64,000 nucleotides of DNA from Plasmopara viticola (Eukaryota; Oomycota; Peronosporomycetes; Peronosporales; Peronosporaceae), in contig MBPM02000081.1 in the NCBI GenBank assembly GCA_001695595.3, forward strand, positions 285,359 to 349,358. Reading direction: 5' to 3'. Made by a program: the position numbers and the translations under genes. Position 1 is the first letter of the stretch. Each line of letters starts with the position of its first letter. Below are positions 1-12,134 of this stretch, piece after piece. The notes under the pieces are model-generated. The model had not been told where the DNA came from and did no database searches. It saw only the letters and a program-made list of their open reading frames with translations.

Positions 1-513
1 CATTTAGTCAACCATCCTCTTCCCTTGCTAGAAGGAAATGAGCAATCCGCGCATCCCGCAACGACGAAGGGTCAAAGCGTTCCCATAAATTGGGAGGATG
101 AAATTGCGGAAGGCCCTAATGTGGGACCTAAAGTCGTGGTAGATGATAAGGTGAAAAAAATTCACGAGGCGTTTCTGAAGGCGTTTAGCCTGCCATTTCA
201 CCAGTATCCGCAAGAGACGGCTAAGATGCTTCGCTTTCTCGGATGGCATAACTCAAGTCCAAATTACGGCATTCTTCTTGAATCACTCATAACCCTGGCA
301 ACTTCGCAAAAGCCAGATGTCTCAAAGAGAGTGTTGGGCCCAGATATGAAAAAGTTGTTGGGGACTGGTGAGTCGGCTTTGCAGGCTACTAAGGTGAATT
401 TGGACGCGGCCTACACGGCGAAATTGGCCATCATGTACGAGTTGTTCTATGAATTCTACCTTGGCGGTGGGCCTTCGAAAGTCAGATCCCATCAATCGAT
501 ATTTGAGCATTAA
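1..513 (+). CDS. Type A RxLR-like effector A1, 3' part only (cut by window start)
   Basis: The reading frame is open from base 1 to the TAA at 511-513, giving 170 residues that align with the last third of the intact type A genes at 13919-15502 and 28847-30427. It starts inside the linker after the repeat array (NHPLPLLEGNE) and contains the whole C-terminal helical domain (from about KKIHEAFLKAF to AIMYELFYEF). Compared with A2 and A3 it lacks about six residues (IVIDxL) just before the C-terminal SKVRSHQSIFEH tail, an in-frame deletion. The signal peptide, RxLR-like motif and repeats lie upstream of the window, so I cannot say whether the full gene is intact. By family knowledge the product would be secreted and delivered to the plant cell; the host target is unknown. 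Confidence 0.75.
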   Translation, partial: HLVNHPLPLLEGNEQSAHPATTKGQSVPINWEDEIAEGPNVGPKVVVDDKVKKIHEAFLKAFSLPFHQYPQETAKMLRFLGWHNSSPNYGILLESLITLATSQKPDVSKRVLGPDMKKLLGTGESALQATKVNLDAAYTAKLAIMYELFYEFYLGGGPSKVRSHQSIFEH

Positions 514-1886
514 ACTTGGGTCAGTAGCATTGATGCTACTTAATAAATCTGTATTATGGTTGAAGGGAGCGTGACGATCGCTGTTGACTAAATTACGGAG
601 TGAGTTGGAAAAGTTTATCAATACTTTTTTTTAAAAAAAAAATCAATTTTAAAACGTAGGTAATTTAGCAATTTGACTCCCCGACCTTAGTGAAACTTTC
701 TGTATGCTCTAAATAATAAGGGCAAAACCCAACAAATTGATATATTTAATACCAAAGCGGTTAATGCTAGAGCACTGCAAGAGCAAATACGTCACGGTCT
801 CCCTCGTCAAAGCACCGCCAGTCACCTAAATGTTGTCTTTTGACGTGTGTTATGTATTTGAAAGCGTATTGATCTTGACAGCATCGGTCACTCATTCTCG
901 CGTTCACTCGTTCTCGCGCTAAGTTACTCTGCCAGTTTTTTATGATTGGTCATAGAACCCAACGCTTAAAGAAATAAACCAGTTGATCAACTTTTACAAA
1001 CAGCACGGAGCGCTTGAGTATATATTTTTACGCCATTACGCGTGCAGTTGTGTTGCTGAAGATAAGGCTGCAATAGCGATTCTACAAGTAAGAACCTTTG
1101 AAAAAGGGGCGCAAGCTATTAGATGGCGCCGAAGGACCACAATAAGTAGGCTTGCATTTCCATTGAGAAATAGTGTACATCATCCATCGTTGTCCTCAGT
1201 GCTAATGCCACCTCGTTAAGTACTCCTGCATTCACGTAATGCCACAAAGCTATTCGCTGGGACGTGCAAGTTCTTGTCAGCATCTCTACTTCGATGTTGC
1301 TCTTGTCGCCACCTCCGTATGAGTTCGTTAGTCGTGAGCTTCTCAAGGAAGAGCACTAAACGGTGAGCACTTCAGTCATAGAGAAGGCCACGCACATCAA
1401 CCAGCAACTTTTCCTTCGAGCCGCAGGTAGAAACTTTTTAAGGGTGAGCGCCATTAACGACTGCAAAAAACGTCGAGGGTAAGAAAGCCAAGACTATGTA
1501 TGAGCCGTGTGGGATAGCACTTAGTTAAGCGTTAATTATATCAAAAAGATGCATAGGATGCAAAGTGTTTGCTGCCGCGTGATTCATGGACCAAGAAGTA
1601 GCGAATGTAACGTATCCTTCATCCCATGTGAGCGAACACTCGTTTTGCGATGGCTGTGGCATACATCTTACTGTAAGTATTATTGTTTGAAGTGCTCAAA
1701 CTCAATCTGCGCCTGCTGGTAGGACATGAGAGGGGGTGGACTACGTCTAGGCTTCCGCCTCGTCAGTGTTTAGTATAAGTAAATGATGAGGCGCAGCAGG
1801 TGGAGGAGCCTTGGAGGCCGAAGTAACCTTCTTGAAGGTTGACTCGATCTTCGGGAATGGCCTGACCGACTTGCAACCGTCTACAC
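514..1886 (+). repeat. Spacer S1, copy 1 (A1 3' flank up to copia-1)
   Basis: This sequence lies downstream of A1 and recurs after every type A gene (15503-20064, 26886-28846, 42789-44010, 44380-46553, 56990-59129). I see no convincing gene. It holds short open frames on both strands, including a 75-codon frame on the minus strand at 1119-1346 that is kept in several copies but lacks an ATG here. The right edge is the copia-1 target duplication TACAC at 1882-1886. Confidence 0.75.
1882..1886. repeat. Target-site duplication TACAC, left of copia-1
   Basis: TACAC here is repeated at 6867-6871 directly after the other LTR. Five bases is the usual duplication length for copia integrases. The same duplication (as GTGTA) flanks copia-2. 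Confidence 0.9.
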
Positions 1887-2151
1887 TGTTGTTTGCTGCA
1901 GGTCTCCAGTAGAAGGCAAAATTGAAAGCGAATATATTAGGTCCTTAGTTCGGTTCTCTCCCTATGCTACCTTTAAGCCTTTCCTTCTAGAGGCTTCTCG
2001 AAGCTTCTCTTAGCTTCTATACGTCTATCCAAACGCGCCTATACAATATAGCGTCTATCCACACGCACCTATACAAGTTGCGTCTGTCCATACGCGCTTA
2101 CACAAGATAGATACGCTCGCGCAACCTATACCTTATCCTGTATCTTAAACA
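1887..2151 (-). repeat. 3' LTR of copia-1
   Basis: This 265-bp LTR matches the other LTR at 6618-6866 and both LTRs of copia-2. It keeps a segment of about 16 bp (around 1980-2000, containing CTTCTAGAGG) that both 5' LTRs lack. Its inner edge at 2152 abuts the polypurine tract. Confidence 0.92.
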
Positions 2152-2901
2152 CTCCTCCTCGCGGTCGTATCGACTTGTCTGCATCTAGTTTTAACCCTAT
2201 CAGGCCACGGAGCTTTGACAGCTTGTGCTGGTCCACTGGTTTTGTAAGCAGGTCCGCGATCATGAGCTCCAACCGTACATAACGCGGTCCCACGATTCTG
2301 CGACGGGTAATTTCCTTGATGAATTTAAATCGCACGTCAAGGTGTTCCGACTTTAGAGATGAGGTCTCGCCTTCAGTCTGACGAATAACTGCCTGGTTAT
2401 CAACATGCATTTGCATGGGCAGAGCTGGCGTAAGTCCCACCTCTTTCACCATCTCTCGAATCCCAAGAAGTTCGCGTGCTGACTCGGAAGCTGCAACAAA
2501 CTCGGCCTCCATCGTAGATGATGAGACTCCTCCTTGTTTCTTTGCAGACCAGCTCACAGGCATCCCATAAAAAAAACCATGTTGCCTGTTAGAGACTTTC
2601 TGTCCCCCTTATCGGCAGCGAAGTCAGCATCGCTGTATAACTCTAGAGTGAATACCTTCTCGCGCATATTGTTAGCGCGCATCTCAAGCTTCATCATTTT
2701 GCTTCCACTTAGATAGCGAGCAATCCTCTTCGCTAGCTTCCAGTCTCGCACGTGGGGCGCGTGAGATCGACGCGTCGCCTTATGAACTGCGAACAAGATG
2801 TCTGGCCGCGTACATCTCGCGACCCAGAGCAAACTTCCGACAAAAAACTGAAACGAACGAATAGTTGGCTTACTTAAGTCTGCGCCTCCCTGTGGCAGCA
2901 C
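2126..2901 (-). pseudogene. copia-1 end of RT and RNase H region
   Basis: Two overlapping minus-strand frames (2554-2901 and 2126-2563) carry the end of the reverse transcriptase (GSLLWVARCTRPDILFAV, then DWKLAKRIARYLSGS) and the RNase H domain (YSDADFAADKGDRKS, SWSAKKQGGVSSSTMEAEF, with catalytic-type D, E and D residues) and end with the LTKPV motif that closes copia polyproteins. A frameshift near 2555-2563 splits the domain. Nothing here is an effector, although fragments of exactly this kind are sometimes labelled as RxLR proteins in databases. Confidence 0.9.
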
Positions 2902-2952
2902 ATTGCCCGGCGCGCATTCATCAAAGCAGTCTTCGCCTATAGGCGCTCGCGT

Positions 2953-3894
2953 TTAGTTTGCCAATTCTATACCGTGCTCTCGCAACAACGCGCCTATGGC
3001 CTCCTCCTGACCCAGTGCATGAGTATGCACGTTGATCGCTGTTACTCGTACTCCAAGGAACTTCGATACCGGTCCAATGTTCTTGATCGATAGCGATGCC
3101 ATCGCGACGAAAAAGTCATCCGCTGCTGCAGCCCTTGTTGCTGTGACAAGAAGGTCATTTACGTAGACACCCACCACTATCACTTCTTCTGTGTCGCGCT
3201 TGAAATATAGGCCCATGTCGCTAAAACACTGCTTTAAACCTGCTTCTGTAAGCTTTGCGTGTAATAGCTTGTTCCACATTCGTCCCGCCTGCTTCAATCC
3301 GTACAGGCTCTTCGTTAGCTATAGTGCAACCTCGCTCGCATTGCCCACTCGAAGCGCCTTGAGCTGCTCTTCTTTGATTCTCATTCCACTTGGTACGTGC
3401 AGTAAACTTTCAAGGTGCCCCTCCGTTTCGGCCTTGACATAGGCGTTTGGGATGTCACCATGTTTTGCCGGCACACCCCACGTCGCCGAGAGTCCTAAAA
3501 TTACCTTTACTGTAGACATGTCCATAAAGGCGGCAAAGGTAAGCCCGTAATCAATGCCGAAGACTTGTTCATTCCCACACGCGACCAATCGTGCTTCAAG
3601 ACGCTCCACTGCCCCGTTCGCATCGGTCTAAGTCTTGAAGACCCATTTGCTGTGCAGCATGTTAGCTCCAGCCGATCTCTTAATCACATTCCAGACGCTG
3701 TTATCTTCAAGCGCCGAAATTTTCTCAAGCATTGCTTGTCTCCATTCTGCAGCCTTCGGGCTGCGCATTGCTTCAGCGTACGTTCTTGGATCTGCTATAT
3801 GAACTTGCACAACAGTCCCAATAGTATCCGCACGCTGACTTATGTCTTGTGCCGCGCGCCTTGTCACCCCACGCGTGACATGTGGTGCACGCAT
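2953..3894 (-). pseudogene. copia-1 reverse transcriptase
   Basis: Three minus-strand frames (3628-3894, 3319-3609, 2953-3297) together cover the RVT_2-type polymerase: AEAMRSPKAAEWRQAM and NSVWNVI at the start, then WGVPAKHGDIPNAYV, then the active-site region. The active site reads YVND at 3154-3165 where copia-2 has YVDD, so one of the two metal-binding aspartates is lost. Stops separate all three frames. This element cannot encode a working polymerase. Confidence 0.9.
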
Positions 3895-3973
3895 CCACGG
3901 CTTCTAAATTGCCGTGATCTCGTTTTTGTCAGCGGCATCTCGACTCAGCGATGTATCCTCTTTAGTGCCATGA

Positions 3974-5339
3974 CTATGCTGCTGCTGCTCGATCGTCTTG
4001 TTGATTGATTACTCGAAATTTTTGACATGTTGTGTCACGATTACGACCTTGTCCTTTCGCAAATATACGCGATAACCCTTGGTTTATTGCTGCGGCCCAC
4101 AATAGTTCCAACTTGTGCCCGATGCGCAGGCGAGTTCTTCCTCGGGTCGCGATACACCGTGCACATCGAACAAACGCAACGATCTCGCGAAGATCAGGCA
4201 CTTGCTTTGTAAGTACTTCGATTGGGAACGCATTATTAGCGTTCGCGGATGAGGGACTTCTGTTCGGAATGTACGCCGAGTACTCAACCGCATCTCCCCA
4301 GAAGGACAGCGGAAGCTTGCTTGCGAATATCATGGATCGTGCCATGTTTAGCACTGTCCGATGCATGCGTTCAGCTTTTCCGTTTGATGCTTGGTTCCTG
4401 GCCTCGCTCACTTGTCATGAAACGCCGACAGACTTACAAAATAGATCGACATTCCGGTATTCGCCTCCACCGTAACTTCGTAAAACATGGACGCGGCAGT
4501 CGAAACGCTTCTTCAAGAATATCAAGAAGTGCTTAAACTTCTTTGCCGCTTCATCCTTGGTACGCGCGAGAAAGACTCGACAGTAATTGCTTTTGTGATC
4601 AATAAAGTCGATGAGGTATCGTTTTCCCAGTCGGTCTTCGGGCGTCAGCGGCCCTTGAGATCCGAGCAGATGACACCACCAATGCGATCTATCGGAGAGT
4701 GCATACCCGTATCCTTCTTTGATTGCGAGTTCTTGGTTTGCTTACTTTGCGCACACGTGATGCACACCATGCGCTGGTGGTTTGTAAGCTCAATACCAGA
4801 TCCCGGCTCGCGTGCCATCCGCTCGATTGTGTCACACGAGAGATGACCAAAACGCCGACGGAAGTGCATAAGTGATCCCCGCTTAACACAATCTCCTTCT
4901 TCGTGATCCTTCTTCTTCGTAGTCACGGTCATGATAGCACCAGCCTCACCAGCGCTAACGTCTCTGCCTTGTGTCTCAACAATGAGCACGTTGTTCTGCA
5001 TTGCTACATCAAATATGACTTCACCCGTGCTAAGAGATCTGATCGTTCGCTGACCGTCTTCGTACACTAGGCCGCACCCTTTGAGCTCCAGCTTTCCATA
5101 CGACAATATGTTGCAAGCTAACATTGGCGCGTAGTAGACATCTGTTATGCGAATGATACACGGTTTACCACACGCCATTACTCGTAACAGCACACTACCA
5201 ACCATCGATAGCTGGAGAGTTTTGCCGACTGCTACTAAGCATTTGCCGTCGCACTCCGAAGCATCTTCGAGCAGTGCTGCATCGTTCACGAGATGCCGGC
5301 TTGATCCGCTATTCAAGATCTTCTTCATTGTGCTGACAT
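3974..5339 (-). pseudogene. copia-1 protease and integrase
   Basis: The frame begins after the zinc knuckle with a protease motif reading NSGSS, where the catalytic aspartate (DSGSS in copia-2) has become asparagine. It continues with the integrase HHCC zinc-binding region ([20 protein letters not shown]) and stops after SDLKGR at 4645. The next frame (3974-4411) carries the integrase core around ASNGKAERMHRTVLNMA, which includes the catalytic glutamate. The frameshift after SDLKGR is also present in copia-2 and so was inherited by both copies. Confidence 0.88.
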
Positions 5340-6613
5340 CTTGTACACACAGAGTGTAGTTGACCACATCATTCGGCTTTTTATCCTTCTTCCAACCGCC
5401 CTTTGCGCCTTTGGTCTTATTCTTCTTCGCGCTGGGGCAAAATGCCAAAATATGCCCCAATTTGCCACAACCAAAGCATGTTCGCGTCTCACTTCGTGGC
5501 TTGCTCTTAGTGATGTTAGCAACAACATCCTTTCCAAACGAAGGAGGGCCTCGAGTATCAACCTCAACACACTGTGCAAAGTGTGCGAGCTCTTCAGCTT
5601 GGGTAAGAAAGTCAAGACGCCTTATATCATACTTCGCCATGAGTACTGTGTGCAGGTCACTCGACGCGTAATGAACGATGTTGTCAAGTACTTGTGCGTT
5701 AGCACCTTCACATGCGTCACTTACTGCTACCAAGTACAAAATATGCTCGGGCCAGGATCTCTTGAGGTCTTTCTTCGCCGTGAACGATCTTATCGACTGT
5801 GATGCGGTAATTTTCGTCTTGAAAGTCTGATGTAGTCGCTTCATGACATGATCAAGAGTCGGTGTCTGGCGCCACCAAGTCTCGACCTGCTTGTTGTAGT
5901 ACCTTTCGGCTGCACCACTTAAGTAGTGGCCCAGCAGGTCGGTCTTTACGTCTTCCGACCAGTCAAAACCACACGCTGCTTGAGCATACTGTATCTGGCG
6001 CATAAATGTTCGCCCCCAGTCCAGAAAACCGGAGCCTAAATTCCCGATACAGCTCCGATCCGTCAAACTTGCGAATAGTCAATCTGCGCTGCCGTTCATC
6101 CGGTACACGCATCGCATGCTGTACGCCCGGCTCTATACGTCTTGCGTTGTCATGAGCCGCTGCGTAGTCAGCTGCACGAAATTGCGCTTGCTGCGGCACT
6201 TCGCCATGAGGGCCGCGCCATTCTGGCGGAACATACGGTCTTCTTCCTCCGTGCACTTGCTGTACTTGCTAACGGCCCTGGCCGTTCCTGTGGCGTACCT
6301 GCGAATGGCCTAATGCGTCGATACGCATTGGTCCACCGCCGCGGCCATTTCCAAGTGCAGAGTGGATCATTCCGGACTCAATTGCGCCGGGGATACGCTC
6401 ATCCTCATCCCTCTTTACTTGGGACGCCTCGATCTGCGCCATCCGCGCTTGGAGGTCCACGAGGGTGGCCAGAATTCTTGCCGATACGTCGTCGCCTCTT
6501 TTGCGAGCTGCCAACGTCCTTTCTACGACCACTGGAGATGATTCGGCCCTTTCGCGGCCGGAGTCGAAGCTTACTGCGCCTGGCGCGTCGTCTGGTCCAG
6601 TCGTTGGGCTCAA
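5340..6613 (-). pseudogene. copia-1 gag
   Basis: Gag is spread over three minus-strand frames: 6269-6613 (N-terminal, 114 codons), 5963-6256 and the first part of 4645-6066. The C-terminal nucleocapsid zinc knuckle [14 protein letters not shown] is intact (CX2CX4HX4C) and is followed by a lysine-rich stretch. The start codon, which by comparison with copia-2 was an ATG inside the primer-binding site, is TTG here (6611-6613). An in-frame TAG ends the first frame, where copia-2 has GAG. Gag would package the element RNA in a cytoplasmic particle; this copy cannot. Confidence 0.88.
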
Positions 6614-6617
6614 AACC
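6606..6617 (-). other. copia-1 primer-binding site (initiator tRNA half-molecule type)
   Basis: On the minus strand the 12 bases directly after the 5' LTR read GGTTTTGAGCCC. Copia-2 has GGTTATGAGCC at the same place, complementary to the anticodon arm of initiator methionine tRNA (GGGCTCATAACC in yeast). Drosophila copia and yeast Ty5 are known to prime from such a cleaved tRNA half. One A to T change here damages both the pairing and the overlapping gag ATG. Confidence 0.7.
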
Positions 6618-6866
6618 TGTTGTTTGCTGCAGGTCTCCAGTAGAAAGCAGAATTGAAAGCGAATATATATGGTCCTATGTTCGCTTCTCTCCCTATGTTA
6701 CCTCTAAGCCTTCTGAAGCTTCTCTTAGCTTCTATACGTCTATCCAAAAGGCGCCTATACAATATGGCGTCTATCCACACGCACCTATACAAGTTGCGTC
6801 TGTCCATACGCGCCTACACAAGATAGATACGCTCGCGCAACCTATGCCTTACCTGTATCTTCAACA
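6618..6866 (-). repeat. 5' LTR of copia-1
   Basis: This 249-bp LTR is 16 bp shorter than its 3' partner. The same short form is found in the 5' LTR of copia-2 (37156-37404). It would contain the element promoter and the start of its transcript. Confidence 0.92.
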
Positions 6867-6964
6867 TACACTGCCTTTTTGGCCACCAATCAGTTCTGTT
6901 AATATTTACTTACTAACCAAATTTGTCACGAAATCTTTGAAAAGCTTCCCCCCCGTTTCTCCCT
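6867..6964 (+). promoter_or_regulatory. Residual 5' flank of B1
   Basis: Only 98 bases separate copia-1 from the B1 start. Compared with the B2 flank (about 19600-20064), about 390 bp between the GGCC and the ACCAATCAG sequence has been deleted. B4 carries the same deletion (37058-37155). The CCAATCAG element close to the expected transcription start is retained. Confidence 0.5.
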
Positions 6965-9127
6965 ATGCGCGGCACATACTACCAAGCTATCGCGTTACTC
7001 ATTGCGGCCAGCTGTTCGGCTTCTGAATTTGACCAGACCGAGCCTGAAAAAGTACCTAACAATAATTCTGTGACGTCTGGTGGCACCGTTAACAAGATGC
7101 TGCCGAAGCGAGTTCTTCGAAGAAGTCGTGACCTAAAGAACAAATTGGCGGTCCACGCGGGCGGTGAAGACCGCATGTTGAATTGTTTTTCGAACGAAAA
7201 CAATCTCTTAAAAGGAATAGATCAGACCATCACAAGAGCAGCTAATGCGATGGGAACAAATTAAGACGATGTGATTGTGAAAGCTGCATAGGCAATGACA
7301 AACTATAAGCAATTGGATCCTACGTTGAATATCATTAATAGCAAGCACCAGCTCATCAAACCAAGACCTATCAATGTGTATAGACAAGCACTGCTGCATG
7401 CTACACCAAATCCAAAAAAGTCTGTGGTGGCGGTGCCGAACGACGTGCCGTTCGTATTGGCAAATAGACTGGAGAGAGAAAAGTCGACAAACACAGTCAA
7501 TTATGCTGGAAGACCTATAACGCAGCATGACTACCGACCTGCATCTTTAGGCTCTCCGACGACCAGCGCCGTTGCCCCTGATGGCCAATTTAATAAGCAG
7601 TTGATCACTCAGAAGGCGTTAGAGTTCGACTTGATTAAACGACCTGACGAGGTGAAGGTCAGAGACAGCAAACGCCAGCGCACCAACCCGATGCTTAACA
7701 ATATGGATGGAGGAAAATTGCATGCTCGGCCAAATTTAAAAAAAAAATTCTGGTGCCGGTGGCAAACAATATGCCATTTGTATGGGCAACTAAACTGGGA
7801 TGAAGTGAGCCGATTGTCACAGTCAATAATGTAAGACCTACAACGCGGCATGACTACCGACGTGCACCTTCAGTCTCTTTCCCGATTCTCGCCGCTGCTC
7901 CTAATGGTCGACGTAACAAGCAGCCGGTTGTCCAAAAGGCGATAAAGATCGGCACGGACAAATGCCCTGGCGAGTTGATGATTAAAAACAGCAAGCGTCC
8001 ACGCATTCACCTGACGCTTAAGAATTTGAATGGAAAAGAACTGTATGTTACGCCGAATGCAGATAAAAATTCGGGGCCAGTGGCACACAATGCACCATTC
8101 GCATTGGTAAAAGATCGGAAAGAGACGAGACCATTGCCACTGTCAATAATGCTGTAAGACTTTAAAAACAACGCAGCACGGCAACCGGCTTGCGCTGCCC
8201 GGCTTTTCTGCAATTAGCGCCGCCGCTTCTGGTAGTCGACGTGAAACGCACTGGATCGCCCAGAAGGCGTTAGAGACTGACATGAACAGACATCCTGACG
8301 AGGTGGAGATCATAAACAAACAGCGCCAGCGTAATGACCTGACACTTGACAATGTGGATGGAGATGAAGTGCATGCTCCACCAACTCTAGAAAAATCTGT
8401 GGTGGTGGTGGGAAGCAATGCGCCGTTCGTATTGGCAAGTAGACTGAGGAGAAGAAAGCCGACTGTCATTATGATGAATGCAGTTAGATGTCTAACGGAG
8501 CACAACTACCGACCCGAAATTCCAGACTCTTCGTCGACTCTCCTAATGGTCCACTCAGCAACCAACTGATTGCTAATAAATTGAAATTGGACCTAAACAA
8601 ACTTCCTGATGATGTGAATTTGCATTCGTCGAGGATCCTTTGCATTTGCAAAAGGAAAAGGCTCGTCCCGCTGTGTTAGACTGTCAAAGCGTTTCCGATG
8701 ATTGAAGGGTGCGCATGTGTTTAATCGATAAGGTAAGTGAGGAAGAAGAAAAAGCCCACGAGGCATTTGTTAAGGCCATAAACCTGCCATTCCACCAGTA
8801 TCTGCAAGAGACGGCTACGATGTTTCGCTTACTGAAATAGCAAGATAATTCAAGTCCAAACGCCAGGCATGTGTAAAGATCACTCAAGAGTCTGGCAAAC
8901 TTGCAGAAAAAAGATACAAAGCAACTGCTGAAGCCAGATTTGGCAAAGTTACTGGGGGTTGGAAAGTATGCAGTGACGGCTAGTAAAATGAATTTAGAGG
9001 AGGCTTTCATTGTGATTTTGATTATCATGTACGAGTTGTTCTATGAACTGCCACAGCAATGAAGTTTAGTCGAGAACTTAACTCCGAAACGTAACCGTCG
9101 TCATTGGATCTTGGAGCTTTTGAATCA
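6965..9127 (+). pseudogene. Type B RxLR effector B1, disrupted
   Basis: The reading matches B2 (20065-22245) along its whole length: signal peptide, RVLR motif, GGEDR, four repeat units and C-terminal domain. It is broken by TAA at codon 100 (7262-7264), TAG at codon 109 (7289-7291), a frameshift in an A-rich run near 7740 and many later frameshifts and stops (for example near 8155, 8590 and 8840). The normal stop is changed to CAA near 9125. Only a 99-residue leader with signal peptide, RVLR and EDR could still be made. The unit copies keep their SKRQR/SKRPR openings. Its closest structural partner is B4, on the other arm. Confidence 0.88.
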
Positions 9128-12100
9128 AATCAGTAGCAACAGCATTCGTCCCGCTCATTTTTTTCTCGCTAGCTTCTGTACCACTTATGTGATTCGCGCC
9201 GTAGCGCGCGCTGTTGTGTTATGAACGACAAAGGTGCAGTCGTGACTCTGCAAGTCAACATTTTAAAATTGCGCACCAGCTTTCAAGTGGCACTATAGGA
9301 CCAGGTAAATTACTAGCAAAAATATATAATATTTATTGTAGTCCTCACTACTTATGCCATCTTGTGACGCACTCTAGCCCTCACGCAGTACCACGAAGCC
9401 ATAATACGTAGCGTGTACAAACTCGTCACCATTTTTATTGTACAGTCCCCTTTTGCCGCCTCCTAATGTTTTACATTGCAGCTATCTGTCTGACTGCAGC
9501 GATAAATCATTGGTCGAGAGCTCCCTAGTGATGAGCACCAGCACCCTCACGCTTAAGTCATAGAAACGACCAAGCACATCGTCCAGCACCTTTTAAATTA
9601 GGACGTCAGCAGACACTTTTTAAGGGAAAGCACCATCAACGCCTGCAAAAGAATGTCAAGCACAACGACCTTTAGCTTGCGTCAGGGCCGCGGGTCAGCA
9701 ATCGTTCGATCGTCTCGGAAGTAAGGTTTCTGCCACCACGCGCTTGATGGGCCAAAAATTAGCAAGCAATACGTGTCCTGTAAATGAAGACTCGTTTTGC
9801 GACAGGTGTGGCACTATTCTATCGTAGGAATCATATATTACATACTACCAGGCTGTTGTTGGGTTAAAATTTACAAATGCAGGCGACTAGGGCGAATGCC
9901 CTATGTAAGCCAAAGCCGCCTACATTGAGTGTGCAGCCCTTCGATGATCTTCGCAACCTAGCAGGGAAGATCCTATACTTTGGCCAAAAAGACAAAAAAG
10001 GCAAGGTGTTTGTCTTCCCAAGGACAGAGCAATAGAGAATGGTTTTAGCCGTTTTGATCCTCGGTGGACATGGGCTTATTCTATGTGCGGCACCTAAGTT
10101 GAGACGAAATTTCTCTTTGCGAGAAGTGAAAATCACAATTTTATTTACAGCTTAGCTGTGCGGAGTTTTATAGATTACGCTTTTGCGGTCCGCTAGTTAC
10201 CTTTGCCCACAAGTTAGTAGCTCTCCTTAATACGAAGGACGGTGAGCTTCTTCCAGAAAAAGTATTAGTCGCCGTCTTTTTGAACGATCTGCGCACATGC
10301 GTCAACACCCGCTCATTTTGTAGGAGGCCTTGATACTAACTTACAAGTGGTAAGCGTAAGAAGAGACTCATAAAGCCAGGGCTGATCGTACAATCCAGAA
10401 CCCATAGAGTTCAGCTATGCTGATGAAGAGGTGGCAGACATACAAGCAGCTGTTCAGCGTATGTGCATCCGTCAACATTAGATCTGCGGTGACACTTGCT
10501 ATTGTGTTTCTTTCATCAAGCATGTCGAATTTTCTGGGACCAAAACTAGTACGGCGCGGTGAAAAAGAAGTGTGGTCTACTGCGAGAAAATTTAGCTTTA
10601 TGGCTCTTGAAAAAATAAAAGTCGTCAAACTATAGCCCATAGAGTAACAACTCATTATCTTAGATCGCGCTTGCCAGACTGACCTGCTCTTTTCTTAGAA
10701 AAAAGTGAATGATTCCAGCAAACCACGTCTTCTAGGGGTCGATTAATTACATTCGACGCTTAAATATCGAAGAATACTTGCAAATTTATCAGACTAAAAA
10801 TTTTACTGTTCACTTAGCGGCAGAAGCGAGGGTCATTGTAACCAGGGTCCAGGAGATTTTGAGCTCTAAATTTTCCTCTTTCGCTAGCATCGGAAGCGGT
10901 TGGCTTTCGTACTAGATGCGAAGCCTAATGTCACCCTAGGAATGGTTTGACTACCACATCTGCGGGGCTAGCTAAAGGGCAAAGGTCGTCGGTTGCACCC
11001 GCTTCGCTCCAAGCGAAAGCTAGGTGAGTCACGAATATATTCGCTAGGATGAAGAAGCGCTATTAGTGTGGTCTTCAAAATAAGTCGTTTAAAGTGTTAG
11101 ACATGAGTGTGTCTGAATCGGATACCGATTATATCGAGAATAGGTGTCCGCAACGTGTAGTGGCACTGAAACTACTCGCGGTGCTCGTCGAAGTATTTCT
11201 TTCTACATATATTGATTGAAATGGCTGACTTGAAGCCAAGGCAGTACAAGCTATCCCATACCACTGCACGTGGAACGAAACGAAAGCCACTGAGCGATGC
11301 AGCATTTTCTGCATGCCGTTAGAGGCGTGAAGGGTTCTCAGACAAGGCATCCAAATCAAGGATCTGCAATTTACGTGCAGTGTCACGTTACAAACGCTTC
11401 AACTCTTGTCAAGTTTTGATTTTACACAAAGATACACTGCACAGTATGTGCACGAAAGTCCCATATTTTCCGTTGTATTGTGCTTTGACAAACACTGAGA
11501 TATTTTAGTGCAGCCCCGTTTCACAGAGTTCACAAGAGCCGCCAATTTAAATCCACCACAACTGATAAAGGCCTCAAGATTTAAAAGAGCCGCGAGTTTA
11601 AATATACCACAATTGATTGAGGCCTTAAGAGTATAAGAACAACATGCGCTTTGCACATAGGTCGCAGTCTTATTTGCTGTAAATTAGGGGAAAAGGACAT
11701 GGTAGTTCTGTCCAGAGCTCAAGCATGTGTTGCCTGGGTTAATATTTTGCGAATTTTGAGGATTGTCAGAGATAAATTGTCTTCGACCTGAGGTAACTAG
11801 CACGAGAAACGTACTTTGTTTTAAAGCTGCTGAAATTATAATACCCTGAAGATTTGCTTGATCCCGGAAAAGCTGCTGTAATTGATTCTGCGTGGTGATA
11901 GTATCACAAGAATGAGTGTAAGTCACATTTATCTTCTTAATTGTTACGTCAGTAATAAGAAGTTCTAAGCGAGACTGCTATAACCACGCACATAGCTCCC
12001 GAAGTTTTGATTTTAAAGAGACTCCTTTAGAACCAAATCTCTGTGAAAGATGATAGATAGATATAGAGTGACCTCCAAAACGTTTTCGTGGTGCGCAAAG

Positions 12101-12134
12101 CAAAAGAGCGTGCAGCTTGGTGGCATAGCTTTTT

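Larger units (their letters stand above)
1887..6866 (-). mobile_element. Ty1/copia LTR retrotransposon copia-1 (full length, dead)
   Basis: A complete 4980-bp element in minus orientation. The two LTRs begin TGTTG and end CAACA (AAACA in the 3' copy) and are flanked by the 5-bp duplication TACAC at 1882-1886 and 6867-6871. The internal order read on the minus strand is primer-binding site, gag with a zinc knuckle, protease, integrase, reverse transcriptase, RNase H and a GCGAGGAGGAG polypurine tract next to the 3' LTR. Protease and integrase before reverse transcriptase defines Ty1/copia (Pseudoviridae-type) rather than Ty3/gypsy. Stops and frameshifts in every domain mean it cannot move on its own. 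The uninterrupted target GGCAGTGTAGACGG is still present at 27.7, 45.2 and 57.8 kb. Confidence 0.95.

Noticed and set aside
7262..7291. CGA to TAA and GAG to TAG in B1 as repeat-induced point mutation
   Set aside because: Two codons are not a pattern, oomycetes are not known for RIP and the damage also includes many insertions and deletions.
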